NCBI GenBank assembly: GCA_037381915.1
Contig: JARRQJ010000016.1
Coordinates: 11,310-75,309, forward strand
DNA: 64,000 nucleotides
Reading direction: 5' to 3'
Source: JARRQJ01 sp037381915
GTDB lineage: Bacteria > Pseudomonadota > Gammaproteobacteria > DRLM01
Shown: positions 9,428-19,010 of the stretch, one piece after another
Layout: each line of letters begins with the position of its first letter
Numbering within the stretch: the stretch's first letter is position 1
Notes under the pieces: generated by a model
The model's database searches: none
Told to the model about the DNA's origin: nothing
The model's input: the letters and a program-made list of their open reading frames with translations, nothing else
Translations under genes and position numbers: made by a program

Positions 9428-11710
9428 CTAGAATACCGTACCCAAGGAGAATTGGAAAATCTCGGTGTTGTCCGTAGCCTTGGCATTTAACGCCTTGGCC
9501 AAACTAAAAGTCAACGGCCCGATCGGTGACAGCCATACCGCGGACACTCCCGAAGAATAACGCAATTCCCCAGCGTCGAAGCTAGTTGAATCCTTATAGA
9601 CGTTACCCGCATCGAAAAACAGCCCCATGCGAAACGAGGCGTTATCCTTCATGAATGGCGGGTTAAAGTACAATTCCGCGCTGGCGGCCGTATTGAGCGC
9701 ACCGCCCAAGGCAACTCCGTTTTCTTTCGGCCCCAAAGTATTGGAGCGATAGCCGCGCACGGAGTGCACGCCGCCCGCATAGTAATTCTCAAAGAACGGG
9801 AATCCCACGGTGTTGCCGTAAGCCGCGCCGTAATCCACTTCACCGTTTAGGGACAAGGTGAAAATATCGAACAGAGGACGATACCAGGTGGTCTGCGTAG
9901 AAAGCTTGTAATAGTTGATGTCACTACCCGGCAGGACGGTGGTGGCCGACAGGCTTTGCAGCAGCCCGCTGTCTGGGAAGAACGCCTTGTTGCGGGTATC
10001 GTGTGACCAATTTAACGTAAGCTTGAATGTCCCGAACTTGCTGCCGTTCGTACTGAGAAACTGCAGGTAGGCCTGCGGGGTCAGGGAATTGGTCTTGAGC
10101 CTTATTTGCTCGTACCCGAGCGAGGCCCGCATAGTGTTGAATTCACTCAAGGGTATCCCGTAATTGACGCTCCCACCCAGGGCGTCCGAAGTGTATGAAC
10201 CCACATTGGCCTGCCCGGCATCGGTGGTGCGCAAAAACATGCTGAAGCCGCGGCTGACTCCATTCATCGTATAATAGGGATTGGTATAGGAAAAACTATA
10301 AACGGTGTTGACCTTGCTGTTGTTGATCGAGGCGCTGACATGCTTGCCGGTGCCCATAAAGTTCTCTTGGTTGACACTGGCGTTGAGCAGCAATCCCTGC
10401 GACTGAGAGAATCCCACGCCGGCGGTCAGGCTGCCGAATGAGGAACGTTCTTTGACATTGAAATCGACATCGACCTGGTCGTCGGTACCGGGAACCGCGG
10501 GAGTCTCGACGTTCACCTGTTCGAAGTAACCGAGTTTTTGCAGCCGCTCTCGGGAGCGGTTGACGCTGTCAGTGGAAATCCAGCCGTTTTCAATTTGGCG
10601 AATCTCGCGGCGCAGGACTTCATCCCGGGTTCGGCTGTTGCCGCTGATATTGATGCGCCGTACATAGACGCGCTTGCCCGGATCGACGAAGAAAGTCAAC
10701 TTCACCGTTCGTTTCTTGGGATCAAGCTCAGGCGTCGGGTTGATGTTGGCGAAGGCGTAGCCATCCTCCCCAAGACGCTCGTTGATGCGTGCGCTGGATT
10801 CGGTCACCTTCTTGCGGGAAAAGATCTCGCCGGGTTTGATGCTGATCAGGGCGGCCAACTCCGGTTCCGGCACCTTGAGATCGCCGGCCAGTTTCACGCC
10901 GCTGACGGTGAACTGATCGCCTTCGGTGATATTGATGGTGATGTACACGTCCTTCTTATCGGGGGTAATGGCCACTTGGGTGGAATCGATGCTGAAATTG
11001 ATGTAACCGCGATCGAGATAATAGGAACGCAGGGTCTCCAGGTCGGCCGCCAGCTTCTGCTTGGAATATTGATCGTTGTCGGTGAACACGGAAAACAGCG
11101 CGGGCGGTCCCAGCTGAAAATTGCTCAACAGCGTCTCCTCGCTGAAGGCATGATTGCCGACGACGGTAATCCGGCTGATCTTGGCGACCTTGCCTTCGTC
11201 GATCTTAAGATTGACTTCCACGCGGTTACGATCCTGATGTTTGACTTCCGAGGTGATCTTGACGCCGTATTTCCCCCGCGCGAAATATTGCCGCTCCAAC
11301 TCTCGTTTGACTTGTTCAAGCATGGAACGGTCGAATACCCGTCCTTCCGCCAGACCGATACGCTTCAGAGCGTCGGTAAGATCCTCGGTCTTTATGTCCT
11401 TATTGCCGGATATGTTCACCTTGGAGATGGACGGCCGCTCCACCACCTTCACGATCAGTTCGTTGCCGCGGTGCTCCAGTGAGACATCCGAGAAAAATCC
11501 GGTCTTGAACAGGGCGCGTATCGCCTCGGCGGCGCGTTGATCGTTCAAGGTGTCGCCCACGGCAATGGGCAAATAATTGAAGACCGTGCCCACCTCTATT
11601 CTTTGCAGGCCTTCGACATGGATTTCTTTAACGACAAAGGGTTCGAAGGCCCAAGCCCGGGCCGCCGGCCAACAAGCGGCCAGCAACAATAATATGAGCG
11701 CCTTTCTCAT
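9428..11710 (-). CDS. bamA: outer membrane assembly factor BamA
   Basis: A 760-residue Omp85 protein that inserts beta-barrel proteins into the outer membrane. A signal peptide ends at ARAWA; five POTRA domains span about residues 25-425 (the first begins FVVKEIHVEGLQRIEVGTV); a 16-strand barrel follows, with VRGYRSN as the lid-loop VRGF/Y motif. The chain ends in Phe (SLGTVF), as expected for a BAM substrate. The length is slightly below the 810 of E. coli. It lies 19 bases after rseP. Confidence 0.96.
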   Translation of the reverse strand: MRKALILLLLAACWPAARAWAFEPFVVKEIHVEGLQRIEVGTVFNYLPIAVGDTLNDQRAAEAIRALFKTGFFSDVSLEHRGNELIVKVVERPSISKVNISGNKDIKTEDLTDALKRIGLAEGRVFDRSMLEQVKRELERQYFARGKYGVKITSEVKHQDRNRVEVNLKIDEGKVAKISRITVVGNHAFSEETLLSNFQLGPPALFSVFTDNDQYSKQKLAADLETLRSYYLDRGYINFSIDSTQVAITPDKKDVYITINITEGDQFTVSGVKLAGDLKVPEPELAALISIKPGEIFSRKKVTESSARINERLGEDGYAFANINPTPELDPKKRTVKLTFFVDPGKRVYVRRINISGNSRTRDEVLRREIRQIENGWISTDSVNRSRERLQKLGYFEQVNVETPAVPGTDDQVDVDFNVKERSSFGSLTAGVGFSQSQGLLLNASVNQENFMGTGKHVSASINNSKVNTVYSFSYTNPYYTMNGVSRGFSMFLRTTDAGQANVGSYTSDALGGSVNYGIPLSEFNTMRASLGYEQIRLKTNSLTPQAYLQFLSTNGSKFGTFKLTLNWSHDTRNKAFFPDSGLLQSLSATTVLPGSDINYYKLSTQTTWYRPLFDIFTLSLNGEVDYGAAYGNTVGFPFFENYYAGGVHSVRGYRSNTLGPKENGVALGGALNTAASAELYFNPPFMKDNASFRMGLFFDAGNVYKDSTSFDAGELRYSSGVSAVWLSPIGPLTFSLAKALNAKATDNTEIFQFSLGTVF

Positions 11711-11729
11711 CGGCTACAACATCCAATCA

Positions 11730-13091
11730 TTATTCGACGAGTTGGGTTATATCGTTATAAAAGGCGATCGCCATGATGACCAGCAATATGGCTATCCCGA
11801 TGCGCTGGCCCAGCGCTTGCGCTTCCTCGGACAAAGGGCTGCCCTTTACGAATTCAATCACGTAATAAAAGAGATGGCCGCCGTCCAACACCGGGATGGG
11901 CAACAGATTAAGCACGCCCAGACTCAAACTGACGATGGCCAGAAACGACAAAAACGCCAACGCGCCCGCATGCGCCGTGTAGCCGGCATATTTGGCGATG
12001 CTGATAGGACCGCTGATATTGGAAACGGACACCCGGCCGCTCACCATTCCCCATAGCATGCGGACGGTAAGCGCGGACATGTCCCAGGTCTTGGTCGCCG
12101 CCTTGCCCAACGCCACCAGCGGTGAATAACGCACAACGGAAAGCAGTTTCTGGTTATTGCCCTGCGGGGTCGCGACCCCCACCCCCACATAGCCGTATTC
12201 ACCACCCTGTTCCTTCTTCAAGCGCGGCGTTACGTCCAGGGTCAAATGCTCTCCGTTGCGCTCGATCTCCATCCGGATGGATTGACCGGGATGGGCACGC
12301 ACGTAGTTCACCCAGGCTTCCCAATCGGCAATGGGTTTGCCGTCACACTTCAAAATCTTGTCGCCGACCTTCAGTCCCGCCTGCGCGGCCGGCTCCCCCG
12401 GTTCGATAACGCCGACCACCGCCTGCAGAATCGGCTGGTAGGGCTGGATGCCCAGGGTCTTGAGAAGATCTCCCTGGTTCATGTCTTTGCTGACCGAATG
12501 GAGATCGAGGACACGCTCCTGCGTGTCACCTGCAGCATCGTGCACCTTGACGGGAACCGAAGTTTGCGTAAGTGCACTGTCCAGCAAGGTCAATACCACG
12601 CTTTGCCAACCGTCGGTCTGGGTGTGGTCCACGCTGGTAATGACATCACCGCTCATGAATCCGCCGCGGGCCGCCGCGCTGTCGGGGACGACCTCGCCGA
12701 CCATGGGTTTGACGACAGTGATGCCGAACATGAATACCAGCCAATAGGCGGCGATGGCGAGCAGAAAATTGCTCAGCGGGCCGGCGGCGACGATCGCGAA
12801 GCGTTTCGCCAGCGGTTGGCGGTTGAAGGCGCGGTGGCGTTCCTGTTCCGCCACTGGGCCTTCGCGCTCGTCCAGCATGCGCACGTAACCACCCACCGGC
12901 AGCGCCGCCACCACGTATTCTGTCTGATCGGGGCCGCGCCGCCGCATCCACAACGGCTTGCCGAAGCCGATGGAATACCTCAGAACCTTGACCCCCAGCT
13001 TACGCGCCACCCAAAAATGGCCGTATTCGTGGATCGCGATCAAGACCCCGATAGCCACCAGAAAATAAAACAGTGACGATAATATAGTCAT
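11730..13091 (-). CDS. rseP: site-2 zinc protease RseP
   Basis: Inner-membrane intramembrane metalloprotease that cleaves anti-sigma factors such as RseA. The zinc site HEYGH is in the first helix (about residues 21-25) and the second ligand motif NLLPIPVLDGGHL lies near residue 400. Two PDZ domains occupy the periplasmic region, the second around VIEPGEPAAQAGLKVGDKIL. It has 453 residues with four membrane helices, matching E. coli RseP (450). It sits between dxr and bamA in the conserved order, which links envelope stress sensing to outer membrane assembly. Confidence 0.95.
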   Translation of the reverse strand: MTILSSLFYFLVAIGVLIAIHEYGHFWVARKLGVKVLRYSIGFGKPLWMRRRGPDQTEYVVAALPVGGYVRMLDEREGPVAEQERHRAFNRQPLAKRFAIVAAGPLSNFLLAIAAYWLVFMFGITVVKPMVGEVVPDSAAARGGFMSGDVITSVDHTQTDGWQSVVLTLLDSALTQTSVPVKVHDAAGDTQERVLDLHSVSKDMNQGDLLKTLGIQPYQPILQAVVGVIEPGEPAAQAGLKVGDKILKCDGKPIADWEAWVNYVRAHPGQSIRMEIERNGEHLTLDVTPRLKKEQGGEYGYVGVGVATPQGNNQKLLSVVRYSPLVALGKAATKTWDMSALTVRMLWGMVSGRVSVSNISGPISIAKYAGYTAHAGALAFLSFLAIVSLSLGVLNLLPIPVLDGGHLFYYVIEFVKGSPLSEEAQALGQRIGIAILLVIMAIAFYNDITQLVE

Positions 13092-13102
13092 GTCTCCAGC
13101 GC

Positions 13103-14284
13103 CTACGCCGCCTTATGCGCTATCAATTCCCGCGCCCAGCCCCGGGCGTGGGCGTCCTCTTCCAAAATGAGGTTCAATGACGAAGCCGTCTTTGACGGAA
13201 TCTCGTTCAAGGTCGCCTCCACTATCTCCGCTATGGCCGTAAAAGCCAGTTCTCCGTCCAAGAACGCCTGCACCGCCACTTCGTTGGCGGCGCTCAACAC
13301 CGTGGTGGCGGTACCGCCCGACGCCAAGGCGTCGTAGGCCAAACGCAGGCAGGGGAAACGCCTTGTATCCGGTGCAGAAAAATTCAATTGCGCCACGTCG
13401 AACAAATCGAGGCGCTCCACCCCCGAGGCAATGCGTTCCGGCCAGGCCAGCGCACAGGCGATCGGCGTGCGCATGTCCGGGCTACCCATCTGCGCCAGGA
13501 TGGAACCGTCCACGTATTCCACCATGGAATGAATGACACTTTGCGGATGGATCACCACCTGAATCCGTTCCGGCGACGTGGCGAATAGCCAGCGTGCCTC
13601 GATCACTTCCAAACCCTTGTTCATCATGGTCGCCGAATCGACCGAGATCTTCCGCCCCATTTCCCAGTTGGGATGGGCGCAGGCCTGCGCGGGGGTCACT
13701 TCGCGCAATTCGTCCAGCGGCGTGGTACGAAACGGGCCGCCCGAGGCGGTCAATAGGATACGACTGACGCCAAGCTCCTCCAGGCCCCTGCCCGACATCG
13801 TCGGCAGACACTGCAAAATGGCGTTGTGTTCGCTGTCCACGGGCAACAGCTCCGCGTTATGCAGGCGCACTTCGTCCATGAATATCTGACCGGACATGAC
13901 CAAGGCCTCTTTATTGGCGAGAAGTATGCGCTTCCCGGCACGCACGGCAGCCAGGGCCGGCATCAGCCCCGCCGCCCCCACGATCGCCGCCATCACACAT
14001 GCGACCCGTGGATGTGCGGCGATGGTCTCCAGGCCCTGGATTCCCGCCAGCACCTCTATATGAGAGTCGATCTTGCGCAGGCGTTCACGCAAACGCTGGG
14101 CGGCCAGTTCGTCCGCCATCACCGCATAGTCCGGATGATGCTCGCGACACAGTGCGGCGAGTCGCTCTACGTCGGTATTGGCGGACAGGCCAACGACGCG
14201 ATAGCGATCCGGGTGACGCCGCAGTACATCCAAGGTACTCACGCCGATGGAGCCGGTAGCACCCAATATGGATACCCCGATCAT
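13103..14284 (-). CDS. dxr: 1-deoxy-D-xylulose 5-phosphate reductoisomerase (Dxr)
   Basis: Commits DXP to the non-mevalonate isoprenoid pathway using NADPH and a divalent metal. The N-terminal GATGSIG is the nucleotide-binding loop; PVDSEHNAI carries substrate and metal residues. The ATG at 14284 overlaps the cdsA stop (ATGA) and gives 393 residues starting MIGVSILGATGSIG, as in other Dxr proteins; a GTG nine bases upstream is also in frame. It is co-transcribed with uppS and cdsA, which use isoprenoid and phospholipid precursors. Confidence 0.95.
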   Translation of the reverse strand: MIGVSILGATGSIGVSTLDVLRRHPDRYRVVGLSANTDVERLAALCREHHPDYAVMADELAAQRLRERLRKIDSHIEVLAGIQGLETIAAHPRVACVMAAIVGAAGLMPALAAVRAGKRILLANKEALVMSGQIFMDEVRLHNAELLPVDSEHNAILQCLPTMSGRGLEELGVSRILLTASGGPFRTTPLDELREVTPAQACAHPNWEMGRKISVDSATMMNKGLEVIEARWLFATSPERIQVVIHPQSVIHSMVEYVDGSILAQMGSPDMRTPIACALAWPERIASGVERLDLFDVAQLNFSAPDTRRFPCLRLAYDALASGGTATTVLSAANEVAVQAFLDGELAFTAIAEIVEATLNEIPSKTASSLNLILEEDAHARGWARELIAHKAA

Positions 14285-15111
14285 GTCGGCCACTCGAGCA
14301 GGCTCAGCCCTAGATAAAAGGCCGGTGCCGCCGCGGTAATGCTATCGATCCGGTCCAAGGCCCCTCCGTGTCCCGGAAGCAGGTGGCTGCTGTCCTTCAC
14401 TCCGGCACTGCGCTTGAAAAGGCTCTCCAACAGATCGCCTACCACCGATACCATCACCACCACCAAGCATAAGGGAAGGAACCAGATCATGGCCTCCCCC
14501 GACAACCCCAGCAAGCGCCCGCCGGCCACCGCCACCACCGCAGCGGCCGACAGCCCGCCGATGAATCCTTCCCAGGTCTTACCGGGACTGACCTGTGGTG
14601 CCATTTTGTTCCGGCCGAAGCGGCGGCCGGCAAAATAAGCGCCGCTGTCCGCCGCCCAGATCAACGCGAACAGAAACAGGACGTAGCCGGGACCGAAGAC
14701 GGCTTCTTGATGCAAGGCACGCAGGCTGAGAAAGGCCGGCAACAAGATCAGGCATCCGCTAAACAGGCCTCGCCAAGGTAGAGTACCTGGCGACGCGCCC
14801 GATTTGAAGCGAATCACCCACACCGTGGCGACAGCCCACCATATCATAGCCACGGCGCAGATAACACGCGTCGCTGTGGGTGTAATCTCTCCCGCGACGG
14901 CCAAGCCGAGCGTAACCGTTACCGCCGCGACAAAAACCAACCACGCCAAGAATCCCAATCTCACCAGTCTGCCCCATTCCCATGCGGCGATAAATACCAT
15001 CGCGGCGATCAACAGCGAAAAGTAGAAAGTCGAGGATTTCAGAACGATCCCGCTGAACACCGGGATCAGTATGGCAGCGGTCAAAAGGCGCTGTGCAAGG
15101 TCTCTTGACAT
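14281..15111 (-). CDS. cdsA: phosphatidate cytidylyltransferase (CdsA)
   Basis: Multi-helix inner-membrane enzyme making CDP-diacylglycerol from phosphatidate and CTP. About eight hydrophobic segments are visible. The family signature lies in the C-terminal third, around KRSAGVKDSSHLLPGHGGAL, followed by LDRIDSITAAAP. At 276 residues it has the usual length. Its product feeds PssA, which is encoded elsewhere in this window. It overlaps dxr by four bases. Confidence 0.95.
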   Translation of the reverse strand: MSRDLAQRLLTAAILIPVFSGIVLKSSTFYFSLLIAAMVFIAAWEWGRLVRLGFLAWLVFVAAVTVTLGLAVAGEITPTATRVICAVAMIWWAVATVWVIRFKSGASPGTLPWRGLFSGCLILLPAFLSLRALHQEAVFGPGYVLFLFALIWAADSGAYFAGRRFGRNKMAPQVSPGKTWEGFIGGLSAAAVVAVAGGRLLGLSGEAMIWFLPLCLVVVMVSVVGDLLESLFKRSAGVKDSSHLLPGHGGALDRIDSITAAAPAFYLGLSLLEWPT

Positions 15112-15153
15112 TAACCTTGGCCACGGTGAAAGAGGTATTTCTGGCGAGAGAGC

Positions 15154-15918
15154 TTAGTCACCGCGGGCCAGCTCCACTTGATCGCCGGTGCGGCCGAACC
15201 GCCGCTGCCGGGTTGCATAGGATGACAACGCGTTCTCAAACGCCTGAGCATCGAAGTCCGGCCACAAAGTATCGGTAAAATACAATTCCGTGTAGGCGAG
15301 GTGCCACAATAGGAAATTACTGATGCGCTGCTCGCCGCCGGTACGAATAAACAAATCCGGTTCCGGGAGGCCGTACAGCGCCAACTGTGCTTCGAACATC
15401 TCGGGGGAAATATCCTTTGGCTGCAGCTTACCCGCGGCGATTTGTTCTCCCAGGTGACGCGCCGCCTGCACTACATCCCAGCGCCCGCCGTAATTGGCGG
15501 CGATCACCAGAGTGAGGCCGGTATTATCCCGGGACAATTCTTCCGCCTTGGCGATCTCTTCCTGCAGCCGCGGCGCAAAGGCCGAACGATCGCCGATGAT
15601 TTTCAGCTTCACATTGTTGGCGTGCAGCCGTCGCGACTCGCGTTGCAGCGCAGTCAAGAACAGCTCCATCAGCAGGCTGACTTCCTTGGCGGGACGGCGC
15701 CAGTTTTCGCTACTGAACGCGAACAGCGTCAGGACCTCTATCCCCTTCTCCGCACAGGCCTTCACCGCTTGCCGCACCGTTTCCACGCCGGCGCGGTGCC
15801 CCGCGATGCGGGGCAACAGGCGTTTCTTCGCCCAGCGGCCGTTACCGTCCATGATAATGGCCACGTGGCGCGGCAGACCGTTGGTGGCACCGGGTAATGT
15901 AGGCTTGTCTGTCGACAT
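15154..15918 (-). CDS. uppS: undecaprenyl diphosphate synthase (UppS)
   Basis: Cis-prenyltransferase that extends farnesyl diphosphate to C55 for the cell-wall lipid carrier. Motifs: HVAIIMDGNGRWAKKR (catalytic Asp and diphosphate loop), FAFSSENWRRP, and RTGGEQRISNFLLW near the C-terminus. The ATG at 15918 gives 254 residues; the frame continues upstream but that part is unconserved. The 50 bases before the start hold imperfect repeats of CCGATAGC/CCGATGGC, and no clear ribosome binding site is seen. It lies 42 bases before cdsA. Confidence 0.94.
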   Translation of the reverse strand: MSTDKPTLPGATNGLPRHVAIIMDGNGRWAKKRLLPRIAGHRAGVETVRQAVKACAEKGIEVLTLFAFSSENWRRPAKEVSLLMELFLTALQRESRRLHANNVKLKIIGDRSAFAPRLQEEIAKAEELSRDNTGLTLVIAANYGGRWDVVQAARHLGEQIAAGKLQPKDISPEMFEAQLALYGLPEPDLFIRTGGEQRISNFLLWHLAYTELYFTDTLWPDFDAQAFENALSSYATRQRRFGRTGDQVELARGD

Positions 15919-15985
15919 AGAGTATCGGCTATCGGCTGTCAGCCATCGGCGTTCAGCCGCAGCCAAACGGCAGGTGGCTCTAAAG

Positions 15986-16543
15986 TTAGATCTCCATCAA
16001 CTCGGCTTCTTTCGCCTCGAGGATTTTATCAACATCGGCGATGCACTTATCCGTCAGTTTCTGAATCTCGTCTTGAGCGCGGCGTTCTTCGTCTTCGGAT
16101 ATCGTTTTGTCCTTGACCATTTTCTTGAGATCGTTATTGGCATCACGGCGAATATTGCGTATCGCTACCCGCGCCCCCTCCGCCTCGCCACGTACTACCT
16201 TGATCAAATCGCGGCGACGCTCCTCGGTCAGCGCTGGCAGGTTGATGCGTATCACGGCCCCCACCGTTACGGGATTCAGTCCCAGATCGGAAGTCATGAT
16301 CGCCTTTTCAATGACCGGAACCATGTCCTTTTCCCAAGGCGTGATGGTGAGCGTGCGCGCATCCGCCACCGTCACGTTGGCTGCCTGCGTCAAGGGCACC
16401 TCGCTGCCGTAGTAGGGAACCGTGATGTGATCTAGGAGACTGGTATGGGCGCGACCGGTACGGATCTTGGTCAACCCCTCCTTCAAGGACGAGATGCTCT
16501 TGTGCATCCGTGAATCCGCCTGTTTCTTTACGTCGCTGATCAT
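15986..16543 (-). CDS. frr: ribosome recycling factor
   Basis: With EF-G it splits post-termination ribosomes. At 185 residues it is exactly family length. The core is recognisable from LTKIRTGRAHTSLLDHI through GLNPVTVGAVIRINLPALTEERR to the C-terminal helix ending DKILEAKEAELMEI. The ATG overlaps the pyrH stop (ATGA). The order rpsB-tsf-pyrH-frr is the conserved bacterial cluster. Confidence 0.97.
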   Translation of the reverse strand: MISDVKKQADSRMHKSISSLKEGLTKIRTGRAHTSLLDHITVPYYGSEVPLTQAANVTVADARTLTITPWEKDMVPVIEKAIMTSDLGLNPVTVGAVIRINLPALTEERRRDLIKVVRGEAEGARVAIRNIRRDANNDLKKMVKDKTISEDEERRAQDEIQKLTDKCIADVDKILEAKEAELMEI

Positions 16544-17280
16544 GTCTTCGCTCCCCCCTGTACCAGCGTGCCCTCTTCCGCGCCGTAGACTATGCGGCGC
16601 AAGGCCCCTGCTTGATTGATATCGAAAACCCGCAATGGCATGCCGTAGTCACGGCACAAGACGATGGCGGTGGCGTCCATCACCATGAGATTGCGGCTCA
16701 GCACTTCATCGTAGCTGAGCACCTTAAAACGTTTGGCGGTGGGATCCTTGACGGGATCCGCGGTATACACGCCGTCTACCTTGGTGCCTTTCAATAGCAG
16801 ATGCGCGCCGATCTCGATGGCGCGCAGGCTGGCCGCCGAATCGGTGGTGAAGAACGGATTGCCGGTGCCGGCGGCGAAGATCACCACCCGCCCTTTCTCC
16901 AGATGGCGGATGGCGCGGCGCCGGATGTAGTCCTCGCAGATCTGATTGACCTTGATGGCCGACATGACCCGCGCCGCCGCGCCTTTGCTCTCCAGGGCGT
17001 CCTGCATCGCCAAGGCGTTCATGACCGTGGCCAGCATCCCCATATGGTCCGCGGTGACCCGGTCCACCCCCGAGGCGGCCAGACTGGCGCCGCGAAAGAT
17101 ATTGCCGCCGCCGATCACCACGCCGACCTGTACCCCCAAACGGGCAAGTTCGCACAATTCGACGGCGATGCGGCTGACGATGGCTGGGCTGATGGTGTCT
17201 TCCCCATCGCCCATCAGGGCCTCGCCGCTCAGCTTGAGAAGGATGCGTTTATAGCGCGGCTCGGTATCCACTCCACCCAC
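16540..17280 (-). CDS. pyrH: UMP kinase
   Basis: Phosphorylates UMP to UDP; amino-acid-kinase fold, hexameric, allosterically activated by GTP and inhibited by UTP. Key segments are KRILLKLSGEALMGDG, GVVIGGGNIFRG, the Asp-rich ATVMNALAMQDALES and FAAGTGNPFFTTDSAASLRA. The start is uncertain between GTG 17280 (MGGVDTEP) and a GTG nine bases further in; both lie within a purine-rich stretch just after the tsf stop. Length about 243-246, normal. Confidence 0.96.
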   Translation of the reverse strand: MGGVDTEPRYKRILLKLSGEALMGDGEDTISPAIVSRIAVELCELARLGVQVGVVIGGGNIFRGASLAASGVDRVTADHMGMLATVMNALAMQDALESKGAAARVMSAIKVNQICEDYIRRRAIRHLEKGRVVIFAAGTGNPFFTTDSAASLRAIEIGAHLLLKGTKVDGVYTADPVKDPTAKRFKVLSYDEVLSRNLMVMDATAIVLCRDYGMPLRVFDINQAGALRRIVYGAEEGTLVQGGAKT

Positions 17281-17284
17281 CGCC

Positions 17285-18166
17285 CTAGCCTCCTCGCACT
17301 TGAGCCATCACCTCTTCGGCAAAATTTTCGGACTTCTTCTCGATGCCTTCCCCCACCTCGAAGCGGACGAAGGCGCTGACCGTGGCACCGTTGTCCTTGA
17401 GCAGCTGTTCGACGGAAATATCGGGGTTCTTGACGAAGGGCTGCCCCAGCAGGGTCACCTCTTTGAGAAACTTGTTGACGCGGCCGCTCACCATCTTTTC
17501 CACGATGTCGGCCGGCTTGCCACTTTCCGCCGCCTGAGCACGATAGATCTCCTTTTCCTTTGCGATAAGGTCCGGCGACACATCGTCGGCCCCCAGGGCC
17601 ACCGGCTTGCTCGCCGCGACGTGCATGGCGATATCCTTGGCCAAGCTCTCGTCACCGCCCTGCACCGCGACCAGTACGCCGATGCGGTTGCCGTGCAGAT
17701 AGGCGGCGATCCGGCCGCCGGCGCTATCCAATATAGCGGAACGGCGCACTGCGATGTTCTCACCGAGCTTGGCGATCAGATTGCGGCGCGTCTCCTCCAC
17801 CGATACGCCCGAGGCCAGCGGCAGGTCGGCCACGGCCGCCACGTCGGCCGGCTGCTTGTCCAGCACCAGCTTGGCGATCTCGGAACTGAAGGAAGAAAAA
17901 TCCTCGCCCTTGGCGACAAAATCGGTTTCACAATTGACCTCGATGATGGCGCCGCGCGAGCCATCGTCATTGATGGCGGCGGCGATCATGCCCTCTGCCG
18001 CGACACGCCCGGCCTTCTTGTCCGCCTTGGCCAGACCGGCCTTGCGCATTAACTCCACCGCCGCCTCGATATCACCGCCCGTCTCGCTCAAGGCCTTCTT
18101 ACATTCCATCATGCCCGAACCGGTGCGCTCACGCAGTTCTTTCACCAGCGCTGCTGTGATTTGCAT
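17285..18166 (-). CDS. tsf: elongation factor Ts
   Basis: Guanine nucleotide exchange factor for EF-Tu. The N-terminal UBA-like domain has VKELRERTGSGMMECKKALSE; the core carries the conserved INCETDFVAK-type segment (IIEVNCETDFVAKGEDF), and the C-terminal dimerisation part ends GIEKKSENFAEEV. It has 293 residues, as expected. It follows rpsB, with a strong hairpin in the spacer. Confidence 0.97.
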   Translation of the reverse strand: MQITAALVKELRERTGSGMMECKKALSETGGDIEAAVELMRKAGLAKADKKAGRVAAEGMIAAAINDDGSRGAIIEVNCETDFVAKGEDFSSFSSEIAKLVLDKQPADVAAVADLPLASGVSVEETRRNLIAKLGENIAVRRSAILDSAGGRIAAYLHGNRIGVLVAVQGGDESLAKDIAMHVAASKPVALGADDVSPDLIAKEKEIYRAQAAESGKPADIVEKMVSGRVNKFLKEVTLLGQPFVKNPDISVEQLLKDNGATVSAFVRFEVGEGIEKKSENFAEEVMAQVRGG

Positions 18167-18185
18167 AATCCTCGACCTCTTTGTT

Positions 18186-18216
18186 AATGCCCGTTCACTG
18201 CCGATGAACGGGCGTT
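18186..18216 (-). promoter_or_regulatory. hairpin in the rpsB-tsf spacer
   Basis: AATGCCCGTTCA and TGAACGGGCGTT form a 12-bp stem (one non-Watson-Crick position) with a 7-base loop, just upstream of the tsf start. On the transcript strand it is followed by ATTAACAAAG, not a U-tract, so it is not a standard intrinsic terminator. A partial terminator or RNA-processing hairpin that lowers tsf expression relative to rpsB is plausible. Confidence 0.55.
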
Positions 18217-18318
18217 ATTTAAGAATTGACACAGAAAAAAACTATCCCGCGCCGCCTTCCGAGCCTTCGGCTGCGGCCGCGGGCGCCGCCGCCTTCTTCG
18301 ATCTCCTGACGGTCTTCT

Positions 18319-18993
18319 TTACCGGTTTTTCCTCGGCTGCAGCCTCGGCGGGACATACAGCTGAATGGCCCGCGCGGCGTCGTCATTGCCGGGGATGACG
18401 TAATCGATACCGTCGGGACTGTGGTTGGTATCCACCACGCCGATAACCGGAATGCCCAGGCGCTTGGCCTCCGCCACGGCGATCTTTTCGTGACCGACAT
18501 CGATGACGAACAAGGCGCTGGGGATGCCGGGCATGTCCTTAATGCCGCCCAGACTGCGCTCCAGCTTCTCCATCTCCCGCTTCAGCCCCAGGGCCTCTTT
18601 CTTATGGAAGCGGTCGAAACGGCCGTCCTGCTCCATGGCTTCCAGGTCCTTGAGCCTCTTAATGGACTGACGAATGGTCTTGAAATTGGTCAGCATGCCG
18701 CCCAGCCAGCGTTGATTCACATAGGGCATGCCGCAACGCTTGGCCTCTTCTTCGATGACCTGCTGGGCGGGACGCTTGGTGCCGACGAACAGTATGTTTC
18801 TTTTCTTGGTCGCCAGGCTGCCGATGAAATTCAACGCCTCCTCGTAAAGGGGGACGGTCTTTTCAAGATTGATGATATGGATCTTGTTGCGGTCCCCGAA
18901 AATATAGGGGGCCATTTTGGGGTGCCAGTAACGGGTCTGGTGACCGAAGTGAACGCCGGCCTCCAGCATTTGACGCATGGAAACATTTGCCAT
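18319..18993 (-). CDS. rpsB: ribosomal protein S2, C-terminal tail frameshifted
   Basis: S2 of the small ribosomal subunit; everything from MANVSMRQMLEAGVHFGHQT to DDAARAIQLYV is normal. The start ATG 18993 has a strong AGGAGAG site; the frame extends upstream but that part is untranslated leader. After AIQLYV the frame reads PPRLQPRKNR and stops at 18319 (224 residues). In the next frame the sequence continues EAAAEEKPVKKTVRRSKK and an Ala/Gly-rich end, stopping at 18242; this is the kind of tail S2 proteins carry. One extra C in the CCC at 18350-18352 would join them into about 250 residues. The tail is dispensable in many species, but a base-calling error is the simplest reading. Confidence 0.93.
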   Translation of the reverse strand: MANVSMRQMLEAGVHFGHQTRYWHPKMAPYIFGDRNKIHIINLEKTVPLYEEALNFIGSLATKKRNILFVGTKRPAQQVIEEEAKRCGMPYVNQRWLGGMLTNFKTIRQSIKRLKDLEAMEQDGRFDRFHKKEALGLKREMEKLERSLGGIKDMPGIPSALFVIDVGHEKIAVAEAKRLGIPVIGVVDTNHSPDGIDYVIPGNDDAARAIQLYVPPRLQPRKNR

Positions 18994-19010
18994 GTACTCT
19001 CTCCTAAGCA

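Noticed and set aside
15905..15970. Repeat-like CCGATAGC/CCGATGGC stretch before uppS as a mobile or REP element
   Set aside because: Short and imperfect, a single occurrence in the window, and no flanking duplications.
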